Source: Geobacillus genomosp. 3 (GTDB lineage: Bacteria > Bacillota > Bacilli > Bacillales > Anoxybacillaceae). From it: a DNA stretch of 64,000 nt. Below, in pieces: positions 57,251-64,000 of the stretch. Both the position numbers and the translations under genes were made by a program. The notes under the pieces are model-generated. The model saw only the letters and a program-made list of their open reading frames with translations. It was not told the origin of the DNA and ran no database searches. Position 1 is the first letter of the stretch. Each line of letters starts with the position of its first letter. Where the stretch lies: assembly GCF_000445995.2 (NCBI RefSeq), contig NC_022080.4, positions 2,700,001 to 2,764,000 on the forward strand, written 5' to 3'.

Positions 57251-58462
57251 TTACTTGTTCGCCAACGCCAACGCTTGTTCTTTCAACACTGGCGCTTTAT
57301 CGGTGCGCTCCCACGGCAGGTCGATGTCCGTGCGCCCGAAATGGCCGTAAGCGGCCGTTTGTTTGTAAATCGGGCGGCGCAGGTCGAGCATTTTGATGAT
57401 GCCGGCCGGGCGCAGGTCGAAGTTGTTGCGGACGACTTCAATTAAAATGTCTTCCGACACTTTCCCAGTGCCGAACGTATCAATGGAAATCGATACCGGA
57501 CGGGCGACGCCGATCGCGTAGGCGAGCTGCACTTCGCACTTGTCGGCGAGTCCGGCTGCAACGATGTTTTTCGCCACATAACGGGCCGCATACGCCGCCG
57601 AACGGTCGACTTTCGTCGGGTCTTTGCCCGAGAACGCGCCGCCGCCATGGCGGGCGTAGCCGCCGTACGTGTCGACGATGATTTTCCGCCCCGTCAGCCC
57701 GGCATCGCCTTGCGGACCGCCGATGACGAACCGGCCGGTCGGGTTGATGAAATAGTTCGTGTTCTCATCGAGCAATTCTGCCGGCACGACCGGTTTGATG
57801 ACATGCTCTTTCATGTCGCGCTCGATTTGCTCTTGCGTAATTTCCGGGTGATGCTGCGTCGAAATGACGATCGTATCAACGCGCACCGGTTTGCCGTTTT
57901 CATCATATTCGATCGTCACTTGCGTTTTCCCGTCCGGGCGCAAGTATGGCAATACATCCGTTTTGCGCACTTCCGCCAAACGGCGCGCCAGGCGGTGGGC
58001 GAGCGCAATCGGCAGCGGCATTAATTCTTCCGTTTCATTGCAGGCGAACCCAAACATAAGCCCTTGGTCGCCGGCCCCGATCGCTTCAATTTCCTCGTCG
58101 GTCATCTGACCTTCACGCGCTTCAAGCGCCCGGTCCACCCCCATGGCGATATCCGGCGACTGCTCATCGATCGCGGTCAACACTGCGCACGTATCGGCGT
58201 CAAATCCGTATTTGGCGCGCGTATAGCCAATCTCGCGGACCGTATCGCGGACGAGGCGCGGAATATCGACGTACGTTGACGTCGTAATTTCCCCGCTCAC
58301 GAGCACCAACCCGGTCGTGACGCTCGTTTCGCACGCAACGCGGGCGTTCGGGTCTTTTTCCAAAATGGCGTCCAAAATGGCATCGGAAATTTGGTCGCAA
58401 ATTTTATCCGGATGTCCTTCCGTCACAGATTCTGACGTAAACAAGCGGCGTTTGGCTGACAT
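57251..58462 (-). CDS. metK: S-adenosylmethionine synthetase
   Basis: 403 residues. It makes SAM from methionine and ATP. Family signatures: [17 protein letters not shown] at the N-terminus, [14 protein letters not shown], and [19 protein letters not shown]. Controlled by the SAM riboswitch immediately upstream. In B. subtilis asnB and others lie nearby; here pckA follows on the other strand. Confidence 0.98.
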   Translation of the reverse strand: MSAKRRLFTSESVTEGHPDKICDQISDAILDAILEKDPNARVACETSVTTGLVLVSGEITTSTYVDIPRLVRDTVREIGYTRAKYGFDADTCAVLTAIDEQSPDIAMGVDRALEAREGQMTDEEIEAIGAGDQGLMFGFACNETEELMPLPIALAHRLARRLAEVRKTDVLPYLRPDGKTQVTIEYDENGKPVRVDTIVISTQHHPEITQEQIERDMKEHVIKPVVPAELLDENTNYFINPTGRFVIGGPQGDAGLTGRKIIVDTYGGYARHGGGAFSGKDPTKVDRSAAYAARYVAKNIVAAGLADKCEVQLAYAIGVARPVSISIDTFGTGKVSEDILIEVVRNNFDLRPAGIIKMLDLRRPIYKQTAAYGHFGRTDIDLPWERTDKAPVLKEQALALANK

Positions 58463-58521
58463 TCGGTTTGTTTCCTCCTCTTGGCGTAATGTGGCGATAC
58501 GGAACTCATTCCCTGCAATAT

Positions 58522-58695
58522 AAAAAACCTTTCCCTGTCACGGTGAGGAAAGGTCATGGCAATCGTATTGCTTCCTTTCACTCTTATCGTTCAAGGACTG
58601 CGCCTTGCCACAGGTTAGCACCATTTCACACATGTACAGTTGTGACGGTTGCTGGGTTTCATCGGGCCTGTCCCTCCACCGGCTCGGGATAAGAG
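58522..58695 (-). promoter_or_regulatory. SAM (S-box) riboswitch of metK
   Basis: On the minus strand the leader starts CTCTTATCCCGAGC, then GGTGGAGGGACAGGCCCGATGAAACCC-type core split as AGGGAC, GGCCC, GATGAAACCCGGCAACC-like and GGTGCTAA: the SAM-I hallmark. It closes with AAGAGTGA and a terminator stem AACCTTTCC/GGAAAGG plus TTTTTT. High SAM should stop metK transcription. Confidence 0.93.
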
Positions 58696-58712
58696 TATCC
58701 GTTCAATGACTT

Positions 58713-58742
58713 ATCTTATCGCAATTGGAGGAACAAAGTCAA
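58713..58742 (-). promoter_or_regulatory. metK promoter
   Basis: On the minus strand TTGACT (58737-58742), 18 bases, TAAGAT (58713-58718), just before the riboswitch. Confidence 0.7.
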
Positions 58743-59131
58743 CCGCAGAAGTGAATTTTTTATCATCCCGGACCAAGAAGCCCTGCTTCCACACGCGAGC
58801 CCAGACGGAGAAAACATCGGCGCCTTTCCCCGCCGCTCTTTCCCTTGCCTCAACAAGATCAAAAGGAAGCCAAACAGAGCCCCTTTCCTTTGTATAGGAA
58901 GTGATGTCCATCTAAACGTGGCGCTTGCGGCTGCATCCTTGAACAAGGCGGAGCGGATCCGGCAAACGTATTGCCGGTTTGCTAAGGCCGACTGGCTGCG
59001 GGACGCACACGGGCGGCTTCCACGGGGCGGGTCTTTCGAATCTTCTACTCTTTTAACGCCGGGATAGGCCAAGAGCGTTCAAAATCTGAAAAATAGGCAA
59101 AATAAGTTCAAAAAAACCTACACAATTAGTA
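58743..59131. other. non-coding gap between metK and pckA control regions
   Basis: About 390 bases with no gene I can support on either strand; short open frames have no ribosome sites or recognisable protein sequence. Confidence 0.5.
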
Positions 59132-59159
59132 TGGACTATTAATAAAAATGTGTTATACT
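59132..59159 (+). promoter_or_regulatory. pckA promoter
   Basis: TGGACT (59132-59137), 16 bases, TATACT (59154-59159), about 40 bases upstream of pckA. In B. subtilis CcpN represses this gene during glycolysis; I cannot confirm a CcpN box here. Confidence 0.6.
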
Positions 59160-59199
59160 ATTTTCAAGAGTGATTACAAAAAGAAGGCAGGTTGTGAAC

Positions 59200-60786
59200 A
59201 TGGGGATTGCCAAGATGACGAATAAACTGGCGTTGCTGCTGCAAAAACCGTACGTGCACCATCAGCTGTCCGTCGCCGAGCTCGTCGAGAAAGTATTGCA
59301 ACGGAACGAAGGGCGGCTGACCCATACCGGCGCGGTCGCCGTCACGACCGGCAAGTACACCGGACGGTCGCCGAAAGACAAATACATCGTCGAAGAGCCG
59401 TCGACCAAACAAACGATCGACTGGGGCCCGGTCAACCAACCGATGGCGCCGGAGACGTTTGACAAACTGTATGACAAAGTGCTCGATTATTTAATGAAAC
59501 AAGACGAACTGTTCGTCTTTAAAGGCTTTGCCGGCGCCGATCCGAAATCGCGGCTGCCGATTCAAGTCGTGAACGAGTTCGCCTGGCACAACTTGTTCGT
59601 CCATCAGCTGTTCATCCGCCCGAGCGCCGAGGAGCTCGCCGCGCACGAGCCGCAATTTACCGTCATTTGCGCGCCGAACTTTAAAGCCGACCCCGCCGTT
59701 GACGGCACGCGCTCGGAAACGTTCATCATCATTTCGTTTGAACGGCGCACGGTCTTAATCGGCGGCACCGAATACGCCGGGGAAATGAAAAAATCGATTT
59801 TCTCGGTCATGAACTATTTGCTGCCGGAACAAGGCATCTTGCCGATGCACTGCTCGGCCAACGTCGGCCAGGAAGGCGACGTCGCCCTCTTTTTCGGCTT
59901 GTCGGGAACGGGAAAAACGACGCTGTCCGCCGACCCGAAGCGCCGCTTGATCGGCGATGACGAACACGGCTGGTCGAGCCGCGGCGTTTTCAACATCGAA
60001 GGCGGCTGCTATGCGAAATGCATCAACCTATCGCGCGAAAAAGAGCCGCAAATTTTCGACGCCATCGGCTTCGGCGCGGTGCTCGAAAACGTCGTCCTCG
60101 ACGACGCGACGCGCGTGCCGAACTATGACGACGGCACGCTGACGGAAAACACGCGCGCCGCCTACCCGATCCAAGCGATCGACAACATCATCGACCCGAG
60201 CGTCGCCGGCCATCCGTCCACGATCGTGTTTTTGACAGCCGATGCGTTCGGCGTCCTGCCGCCCATCAGCAAGCTGACGCGCGAACAGGCGATGTACCAC
60301 TTCCTAAGCGGCTACACAAGCAAACTCGCCGGCACCGAACGCGGCGTCACCGAACCGGAAGCGACGTTCTCGACGTGCTTCGGCGCCCCGTTTTTGCCGC
60401 GCCCGGCCGTTGAATACGCGGAAATGCTCGGGCAAAAAATCGCCGAACACAACGTCCGCGTCTTTTTGGTCAACACCGGCTGGACAGGAGGGCCGTACGG
60501 CGTCGGCAGCCGCATGAAGCTCGCCTACACCCGGGCGATGGTGCAAGCGGCCGTCGAAGGAGAGCTCGACAACATCGAAACCGTGCAAGACCCGATTTTC
60601 GGCCTCGCCATCCCGGCGCACGTCCCGGGCGTGCCCGATGACGTCCTGCAGCCGCAAAACACGTGGGCCGACAAACAAGCGTACGAACAAAAAGCGAAAG
60701 AACTGGCGCAAAAGTTCCGCACGAACTTCCAAAAATTCACCCATATCGATCCGTCCATCGAAAAACTCGGCGGACCGCTCGTGTAA
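59200..60786 (+). CDS. pckA: phosphoenolpyruvate carboxykinase (ATP)
   Basis: 528 residues (527 in B. subtilis). It turns oxaloacetate and ATP into phosphoenolpyruvate, the entry to gluconeogenesis. The kinase loop is GLSGTGKT at 233-240, preceded by [17 protein letters not shown] follows. ATG at 59200 has an AAGGCAGG site; a GTG 30 bases upstream is in frame but unlikely. Works with the acsA/acu genes for growth on acetate. Confidence 0.97.
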   Translation: MGIAKMTNKLALLLQKPYVHHQLSVAELVEKVLQRNEGRLTHTGAVAVTTGKYTGRSPKDKYIVEEPSTKQTIDWGPVNQPMAPETFDKLYDKVLDYLMKQDELFVFKGFAGADPKSRLPIQVVNEFAWHNLFVHQLFIRPSAEELAAHEPQFTVICAPNFKADPAVDGTRSETFIIISFERRTVLIGGTEYAGEMKKSIFSVMNYLLPEQGILPMHCSANVGQEGDVALFFGLSGTGKTTLSADPKRRLIGDDEHGWSSRGVFNIEGGCYAKCINLSREKEPQIFDAIGFGAVLENVVLDDATRVPNYDDGTLTENTRAAYPIQAIDNIIDPSVAGHPSTIVFLTADAFGVLPPISKLTREQAMYHFLSGYTSKLAGTERGVTEPEATFSTCFGAPFLPRPAVEYAEMLGQKIAEHNVRVFLVNTGWTGGPYGVGSRMKLAYTRAMVQAAVEGELDNIETVQDPIFGLAIPAHVPGVPDDVLQPQNTWADKQAYEQKAKELAQKFRTNFQKFTHIDPSIEKLGGPLV

Positions 60787-60792
60787 CGAAAC

Positions 60793-60834
60793 ACCCCGGC
60801 CAGCCAGGGAACAGCCCCTGCACGGCCGGGGTTT
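60793..60834 (+). terminator. pckA terminator
   Basis: Stem CCCCGGCC/GGCCGGGG with a long loop and TTTCTCGCTTTTCTT tail. Confidence 0.8.
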
Positions 60835-60904
60835 CTCGCTTTTCTTCTGTTTGGCCGCGGGCTCAACGATGCTATCAGTCCGGATGGACGGTAACGCGGT
60901 CATC

Positions 60905-61143
60905 ATGGAATGGCGGCTTCAAGAGGCTAAACACCGGCCCCGTCATGCAGGGAGAAAGGCGGCTGATGAAAGCCCCCAAGCGATCGGCGCGCAGGGCAAA
61001 CCGGCGGTTTGTTGCCCGTGGAACAATACGAGCGGCTGACCAAACCGAAAACCCGCCTGACCGGCTTCTTCAGGCAATCCCCATTGTGCGATGCGGCACT
61101 TGACTTGGAAAGAAACAACGAGCAAGCGCGGGAGGTTGAATGA
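60905..61143 (+). pseudogene. frameshifted Phd/VapB-type antitoxin
   Basis: ATG at 60905 begins MEWRLQEAKHRPRHAGRK, ADESPQAIGAQGKPAV, the Phd/YefM fold start (normally W.LQEAKNRFSEVV..A...GPQ.I.RRGKPAVVV). Near 61015 the frame shifts; the other frame resumes VEQYERLTKPKTRLTGFFRQ and ends in a LERNNEQAREVE tail at 61143, both typical of Phd antitoxins. Several conserved positions are also lost, so the gene is dead. Confidence 0.8.
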
Positions 61144-61248
61144 TGGGAAGATCTTTTGGACACGGACATCATTTCGGAACTCATCAAAAAAATCCCCATC
61201 CGGGGGAGGTGCGTTGGATTGGCGAGCAAGATGGAAGCTCCTTGTTTG
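61144..61248 (+). pseudogene. truncated, frameshifted VapC PIN-domain toxin
   Basis: Immediately after the antitoxin remnant: LLDTDIISELIKKIP is the N-terminus of a VapC PIN nuclease with its first catalytic Asp. It has no in-frame start codon. A second frame continues PGEVRWIGEQDGSSLF, matching the next segment of the same family, so another frameshift lies near 61195. Homology ends exactly where the CRISPR terminal repeat begins. Confidence 0.75.
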
Positions 61249-61348
61249 GTTTCAATTTCTTGTAGGTGCGATAAAAACAAGCCGCCATGACGGGCGGCTG
61301 ATGTTCGTTCACATATTTCTTTCAATCCCTCATAGGTACGATAAAAAC
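61249..61348 (-). CRISPR. one-spacer CRISPR array
   Basis: Two 30-base repeats at 61249-61278 and 61319-61348 flank a 40-base spacer (61279-61318). Read on the minus strand, the right repeat is GTTTTTATCGTACCTATGAG then GGATTGAAAG, nearly the known Geobacillus repeat that ends ATTGAAAC; the left is GTTTTTATCGCACCTACAAG then AAATTGAAAC, more degenerate as expected for the leader-distal end. A leader with a consensus promoter lies to the right. No cas genes are in the window. Confidence 0.85.
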
Positions 61349-61520
61349 CCCAAAAAGGCTTGTTCCATCAAGCTTTTCGGTTTGGAGCTGTTTTCAGCAT
61401 ACCACGTTTCAAAAATTCTGTCAATGACTTTTAACCTTGATGGCTGTAGGTTTGAGGCGCTAAAAACCATTGTCGTCGATCCCCCGGGGTTTTGGCATGA
61501 TTGGAGGTCGACGACAATGC
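61349..61520 (-). promoter_or_regulatory. CRISPR leader with consensus promoter
   Basis: On the minus strand TTGACA (61419-61424), 17 bases, TATGCT (61396-61401) points into the array, with an expected start about 40 bases before the first repeat. Further upstream a 12-bp perfect inverted repeat CATTGTCGTCGA/TCGACGACAATG lies at 61468-61479 and 61508-61519. Confidence 0.75.
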
Positions 61521-61530
61521 GAAGGCGGGT

Positions 61531-61821
61531 TTACTTCTTCAGCTGTTCGATCTTTTCCGCCGGCAGCCCGGTCAGTTCGTGGATCGTGCCGACATCGTAC
61601 CCTTTCGCCAGCATTTTCTTCGCGATGTCGATTTTCCCTTCCTCGATCCCTTTTTGGCGTCCTTGTTCAATCCCTTGCTTGATTCCTTGTTTGACTCCTT
61701 GTTGAATGCCTTTCTCGATTCCCCGCTGTTCGTATGAGATGATGAGCTCCATCACTTGTTTCGCTTCCTTCGTCTCCATTTGGCTCACCTCGTCCCCGAA
61801 TTTTTTTATCCGTTTCGCTGT
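61531..61821 (-). pseudogene. C-terminal fragment of an Rpn-family recombination-promoting nuclease
   Basis: About 97 codons matching the C-terminal tail of PD-(D/E)XK Rpn-type proteins: ETKEAKQVMELIISYEQRG, a tract of RGIEKGIQQGVKQGIKQG-type repeats, and IAKKMLAKGYDVGTIHELTGL. The nuclease domain is missing: homology begins about 61821 and the open frame further up passes through the ytmB terminator hairpin, so that part is not natural protein. Confidence 0.75.
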
Positions 61822-61871
61822 TACGGCCGGAATCGGGGCAAGCCGCCTAGTTTTCCCCTGCTTCCAAAACG

Positions 61872-61904
61872 GGGAGCGCAAACCGTTTTTCCGTTTGCGC
61901 TCCC
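61872..61904 (-). terminator. ytmB terminator
   Basis: Perfect 12-bp stem GGGAGCGCAAAC/GTTTGCGCTCCC with CCGTTTTGG following on the minus strand. Confidence 0.85.
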
Positions 61905-61956
61905 ATTCCCCGCTTAGCCGGCCGCCCACTCGGTGCGGCCCTGCGGTCTTCCGCGT

Positions 61957-62199
61957 TCAATTCGTCGAATACAGGCTGACGAGCTCGTACGTCACCGTCG
62001 TCCGGTTGTCTTCCCATTCGAGCTTTCTCACGACCGCGACGCCGCTCGCTTCGCTTTGCACGGTGCGGCGCACTTCAAGCGGCACGTCGAGCGGGTATAA
62101 GCGGTAGCCTTCTTTTTCGAGCCGAAACAAATTGTCTTGGATGCGCTGTTCTCGCCCTTTTGTCACAATGATCGTCTGCAATTCCATCGGCATGCCCAT
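61957..62199 (-). CDS. ytmB: DUF2584 protein YtmB
   Basis: 80 residues, the B. subtilis length. The sequence MELQTIIVTKGREQRI, LEKEGYRLYPLDVPLEVRRT and ending LVSLYSTN is nearly that of YtmB. Function unknown. ATG at 62199 follows AAGGAGGGTGG; the frame extends 27 bases upstream without need. 68 bases after ytmA on the same strand. Confidence 0.9.
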   Translation of the reverse strand: MGMPMELQTIIVTKGREQRIQDNLFRLEKEGYRLYPLDVPLEVRRTVQSEASGVAVVRKLEWEDNRTTVTYELVSLYSTN

Positions 62200-62267
62200 A
62201 TGATTCCACCCTCCTTGGCTGCCCATTGATTCGTTGGCGGCCGCGCCGCCTTTCTACTCGTATCGTA

Positions 62268-63056
62268 TCACACTGTCGGCTGTTGTTTCATCCATCGGGT
62301 AAGCCTTTTCACCGTCTCGCGGTTCGCCGGCGGCGGGAAATAGTGGGTGAACTCGGGGAAGTACCATGCGGTCACCGGTTTGCCGAGCTGCTTGAGCCGC
62401 CGCTCAAGCCGATAGGCGTGCTCAATGGAGACGTTTTCATCCCGCTCGCCGTGGATGATGAGCACCGGGGCTTGGAGCCGCTCGAGATGATAAAGCGGCG
62501 TGCGGCAGCGGTAGCGCTCCGGATATTTGTTCGGCGCCCCGCCGATGACGCGCTTCATCATCCGCCGCAAATCGGGCCGCTCTTGATACGTGAGCGCCAT
62601 ATCGGCCACCCCGCCCCAGACCGCGACCGAACAGACCGCATCGGCCATCACGGCGGCATGAAGCGCCATCGCCCCGCCGCGCGAGAAGCCGAACAGATGG
62701 ACGCGCCCAGGGTGGACGAGCGGGTGGCGCCGAAGGAGGTGAAGCCCGGCGATGGCGTCATAGCGGTCGTCGCCGGCGAAATCTTCGTTTCCTTCCCCGC
62801 CCCCGTTGCCGCGGTAAAGCGGAGCGAAGACGACAAAGCCGTGCGACGCGAATTCGACAAGGCGCGGCACCCGCACTTGTCCGACACGCTTGATCCCGCC
62901 GCGCAAATACAACAGCCCGTCATACACGTCTTTTGACTTCGGCGCCGCCAACATTCCTTTCACTTTCAGCCCTTGCGCCATATAAGTGACGACAAACACG
63001 TCGATTCCCGGATGCGGCGACGGAAATCGATAGCAGTCGAGGATGTCCCCGTCCAT
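62268..63056 (-). CDS. ytmA: alpha/beta hydrolase YtmA (S9-like)
   Basis: 262 residues. Prolyl-oligopeptidase-like alpha/beta hydrolase: nucleophile motif GFSRGG, acidic residue in HGERDENV, catalytic His in FTHYFP. No signal peptide. Substrate unknown; family members include acylaminoacyl peptidases and esterases. Start with AAGGAGATG. Next to ytmB and ytlA as in B. subtilis. Confidence 0.9.
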   Translation of the reverse strand: MDGDILDCYRFPSPHPGIDVFVVTYMAQGLKVKGMLAAPKSKDVYDGLLYLRGGIKRVGQVRVPRLVEFASHGFVVFAPLYRGNGGGEGNEDFAGDDRYDAIAGLHLLRRHPLVHPGRVHLFGFSRGGAMALHAAVMADAVCSVAVWGGVADMALTYQERPDLRRMMKRVIGGAPNKYPERYRCRTPLYHLERLQAPVLIIHGERDENVSIEHAYRLERRLKQLGKPVTAWYFPEFTHYFPPPANRETVKRLTRWMKQQPTV

Positions 63057-63289
63057 CAGCTCATCTCCTTTTTTCTAGAAAGTGGGGAACACCAACCCGT
63101 TCGCTCGATTGGTGCGAAATCACGGCGGAATGATGGTCTTGCAAGATTTTTTAATTTGCGAAACGCTGCGGGAGAGCGGCATTTCCCTTTCCATCAAAAG
63201 CCTTCTAGGCATTCACACATTTTTCGCCCGTGCATACGATAAGGTGAAACGACTATGGATGGCCCGCAAGCCAAAGGGGGTTTGAAACG

Positions 63290-64000
63290 ATGAAAAAATG
63301 GGCGATCTGGCTTTGTTCGCTTCTTTTGCTTTTGCCGCTTTCCGCCTGCGGCGCCAACAGCGGCGGCGGGGGCAAGCCGCTTGAAAACGTGCGGCTCGCC
63401 GAGGTGACGCGCTCGATTTTTTACGCGCCTCAATACGTCGCCTTGGCGAAAGGGTTCTTCAAGGAAGAAGGGCTCGATGTCGAGCTGACGACGACATGGG
63501 GCGGCGACAAAACGATGACGACGCTCCTTTCCGGCGGCGCCGACATCGCGCTGGTCGGGTCGGAAACGTCCATTTATGTGTATGCGCAAGGGACGGACGA
63601 TCCGGTCATCAATTTCGCGCAGTTGACGCAAACTGACGGCACGTTCCTCGTCTCGCGCCACAAAATTGACCATTTCTCTTGGGAAATGTTGAAAGGAAGC
63701 ACGTTCCTCGGCCAACGGAAAGGCGGCATGCCGCAAATGGTCGGCGAATTTGTGTTGAAACAACACGGCATTGATCCGCACACCGATTTGAACCTCATTC
63801 AAAACGTCGACTTTGCCAACATTCCGAACGCGTTTGCGAGCGGCACCGGCGATTTCGTCCAGCTGTTTGAGCCGACCGCAAGCCTTTTCGAACAAGAAGG
63901 AAAAGGGTATATCGTCGCCTCATTCGGCACGGAATCCGGACGCGTCCCGTACACTTCGTATATGGCGCGGCAAAGCTATATGAACGAACATAAAGACATC
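63290..64000 (+). CDS. ytlA: ABC transporter substrate-binding lipoprotein YtlA (partial, 3' end outside window)
   Basis: 237 codons reach the window edge without a stop. Lipoprotein signal LLLLPLSACGAN (lipobox LSAC, Cys about 20), then an NMT1/ThiY-SsuA-like binding fold (VRLAEVTRSIFYAPQYVALAKGFFKEEGLDVEL). Such proteins bind pyrimidine, sulfonate or nitrate-type ligands; the B. subtilis neighbours ytlC and ytlD encode the rest of the transporter. ATG at 63290, AAAGGGGG site. Confidence 0.9.
   Translation, partial: MKKWAIWLCSLLLLLPLSACGANSGGGGKPLENVRLAEVTRSIFYAPQYVALAKGFFKEEGLDVELTTTWGGDKTMTTLLSGGADIALVGSETSIYVYAQGTDDPVINFAQLTQTDGTFLVSRHKIDHFSWEMLKGSTFLGQRKGGMPQMVGEFVLKQHGIDPHTDLNLIQNVDFANIPNAFASGTGDFVQLFEPTASLFEQEGKGYIVASFGTESGRVPYTSYMARQSYMNEHKDI

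Noticed and set aside
61015..61260. A complete new toxin-antitoxin module
   Set aside because: Both partners are frameshifted and the toxin lacks its C-terminal two thirds and a start codon.
61822..61929. N-terminal extension of the rpn fragment
   Set aside because: It runs through the perfect 12-bp terminator stem of ytmB and has no Rpn similarity, so the open frame there is accidental.
63194..63895. 233-codon open frame on the minus strand
   Set aside because: Antisense to ytlA, whose lipoprotein signal and ABC-binding fold are clear.

Overview
The window looks like the chromosome of a thermophilic, GC-rich, endospore-forming Bacillota of the Geobacillus type. This rests on an alpha/beta SASP gene behind a sigma-G promoter, a 419-residue tyrosyl-tRNA synthetase of the G. 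stearothermophilus size, a remnant of a thermolysin-like protease, a CRISPR repeat of the Geobacillus type as I remember it, and a gene order that closely follows the Bacillus subtilis ytx/ytp/ytm/ytl region (sspA to ytlA). Gene names are assigned by family recognition and synteny from memory; no database search was run.

Layout. 0.2-9 kb: sspA, thiI-nifZ (tRNA 4-thiouridine), ezrA, then hisJ, ytsP, dgcP and rpsD. 9-20 kb: tyrS with a T-box, a class A penicillin-binding protein, the acetyl-CoA synthetase gene acsA divergent from acuABC (reversible lysine acetylation of AcsA), and ccpA. 20-29 kb: aroA, ytxJ-ytxH-ytxG, murC, sftA, ytpR, ytpQ and a DUF84 nucleotidase. 29-45 kb: ytoP, ytzB, ytnP, trmB, ytzH, ytmP, amyX, ytlQ, thpR, an MFS carrier, pepV, ytzE, a pseudouridine synthase, a small coiled-coil gene, the MurJ-type flippase ytgP, and ytfP. 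45-53 kb: cse60, a broken npr locus (nprR and a tiny nprX-like gene are kept, the M4 protease is only a C-terminal stub), ytwF, leuS with a T-box, and yttB. 53-61 kb: small genes around ytzC, mnmL-mnmM (ytqA-ytqB), ytpB, ytoA, metK with a SAM riboswitch, and pckA. 61-64 kb: a decayed accessory patch (frameshifted phd/vapB-vapC pair, a one-spacer CRISPR array with a leader and a consensus promoter, an rpn nuclease fragment), then ytmB, ytmA and the start of ytlA.

Functional threads. Central carbon control: acsA/acuABC, ccpA and pckA. Translation and tRNA modification: thiI/nifZ, tyrS, leuS, trmB, mnmL/mnmM, rpsD, thpR. Envelope and division: ezrA, murC, murJ, sftA, the PBP. Sporulation-linked genes: sspA, cse60, probably ytzC and some tiny genes.

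Accessory material sits in gaps between conserved genes. I count seven short hairpins ending in a GGCTTCT-like motif that resemble right ends (omega-RNA 3' ends) of IS200/IS605 transposons, with no transposase or tnpB in the window, and a 103-bp repeat present twice at about 98 percent identity plus a diverged third copy. The most unusual spots are the npr locus, the CRISPR/vapBC patch at 60.9-61.5 kb, and a 72-bp in-phase tandem repeat ORF translationally coupled to ytzC.
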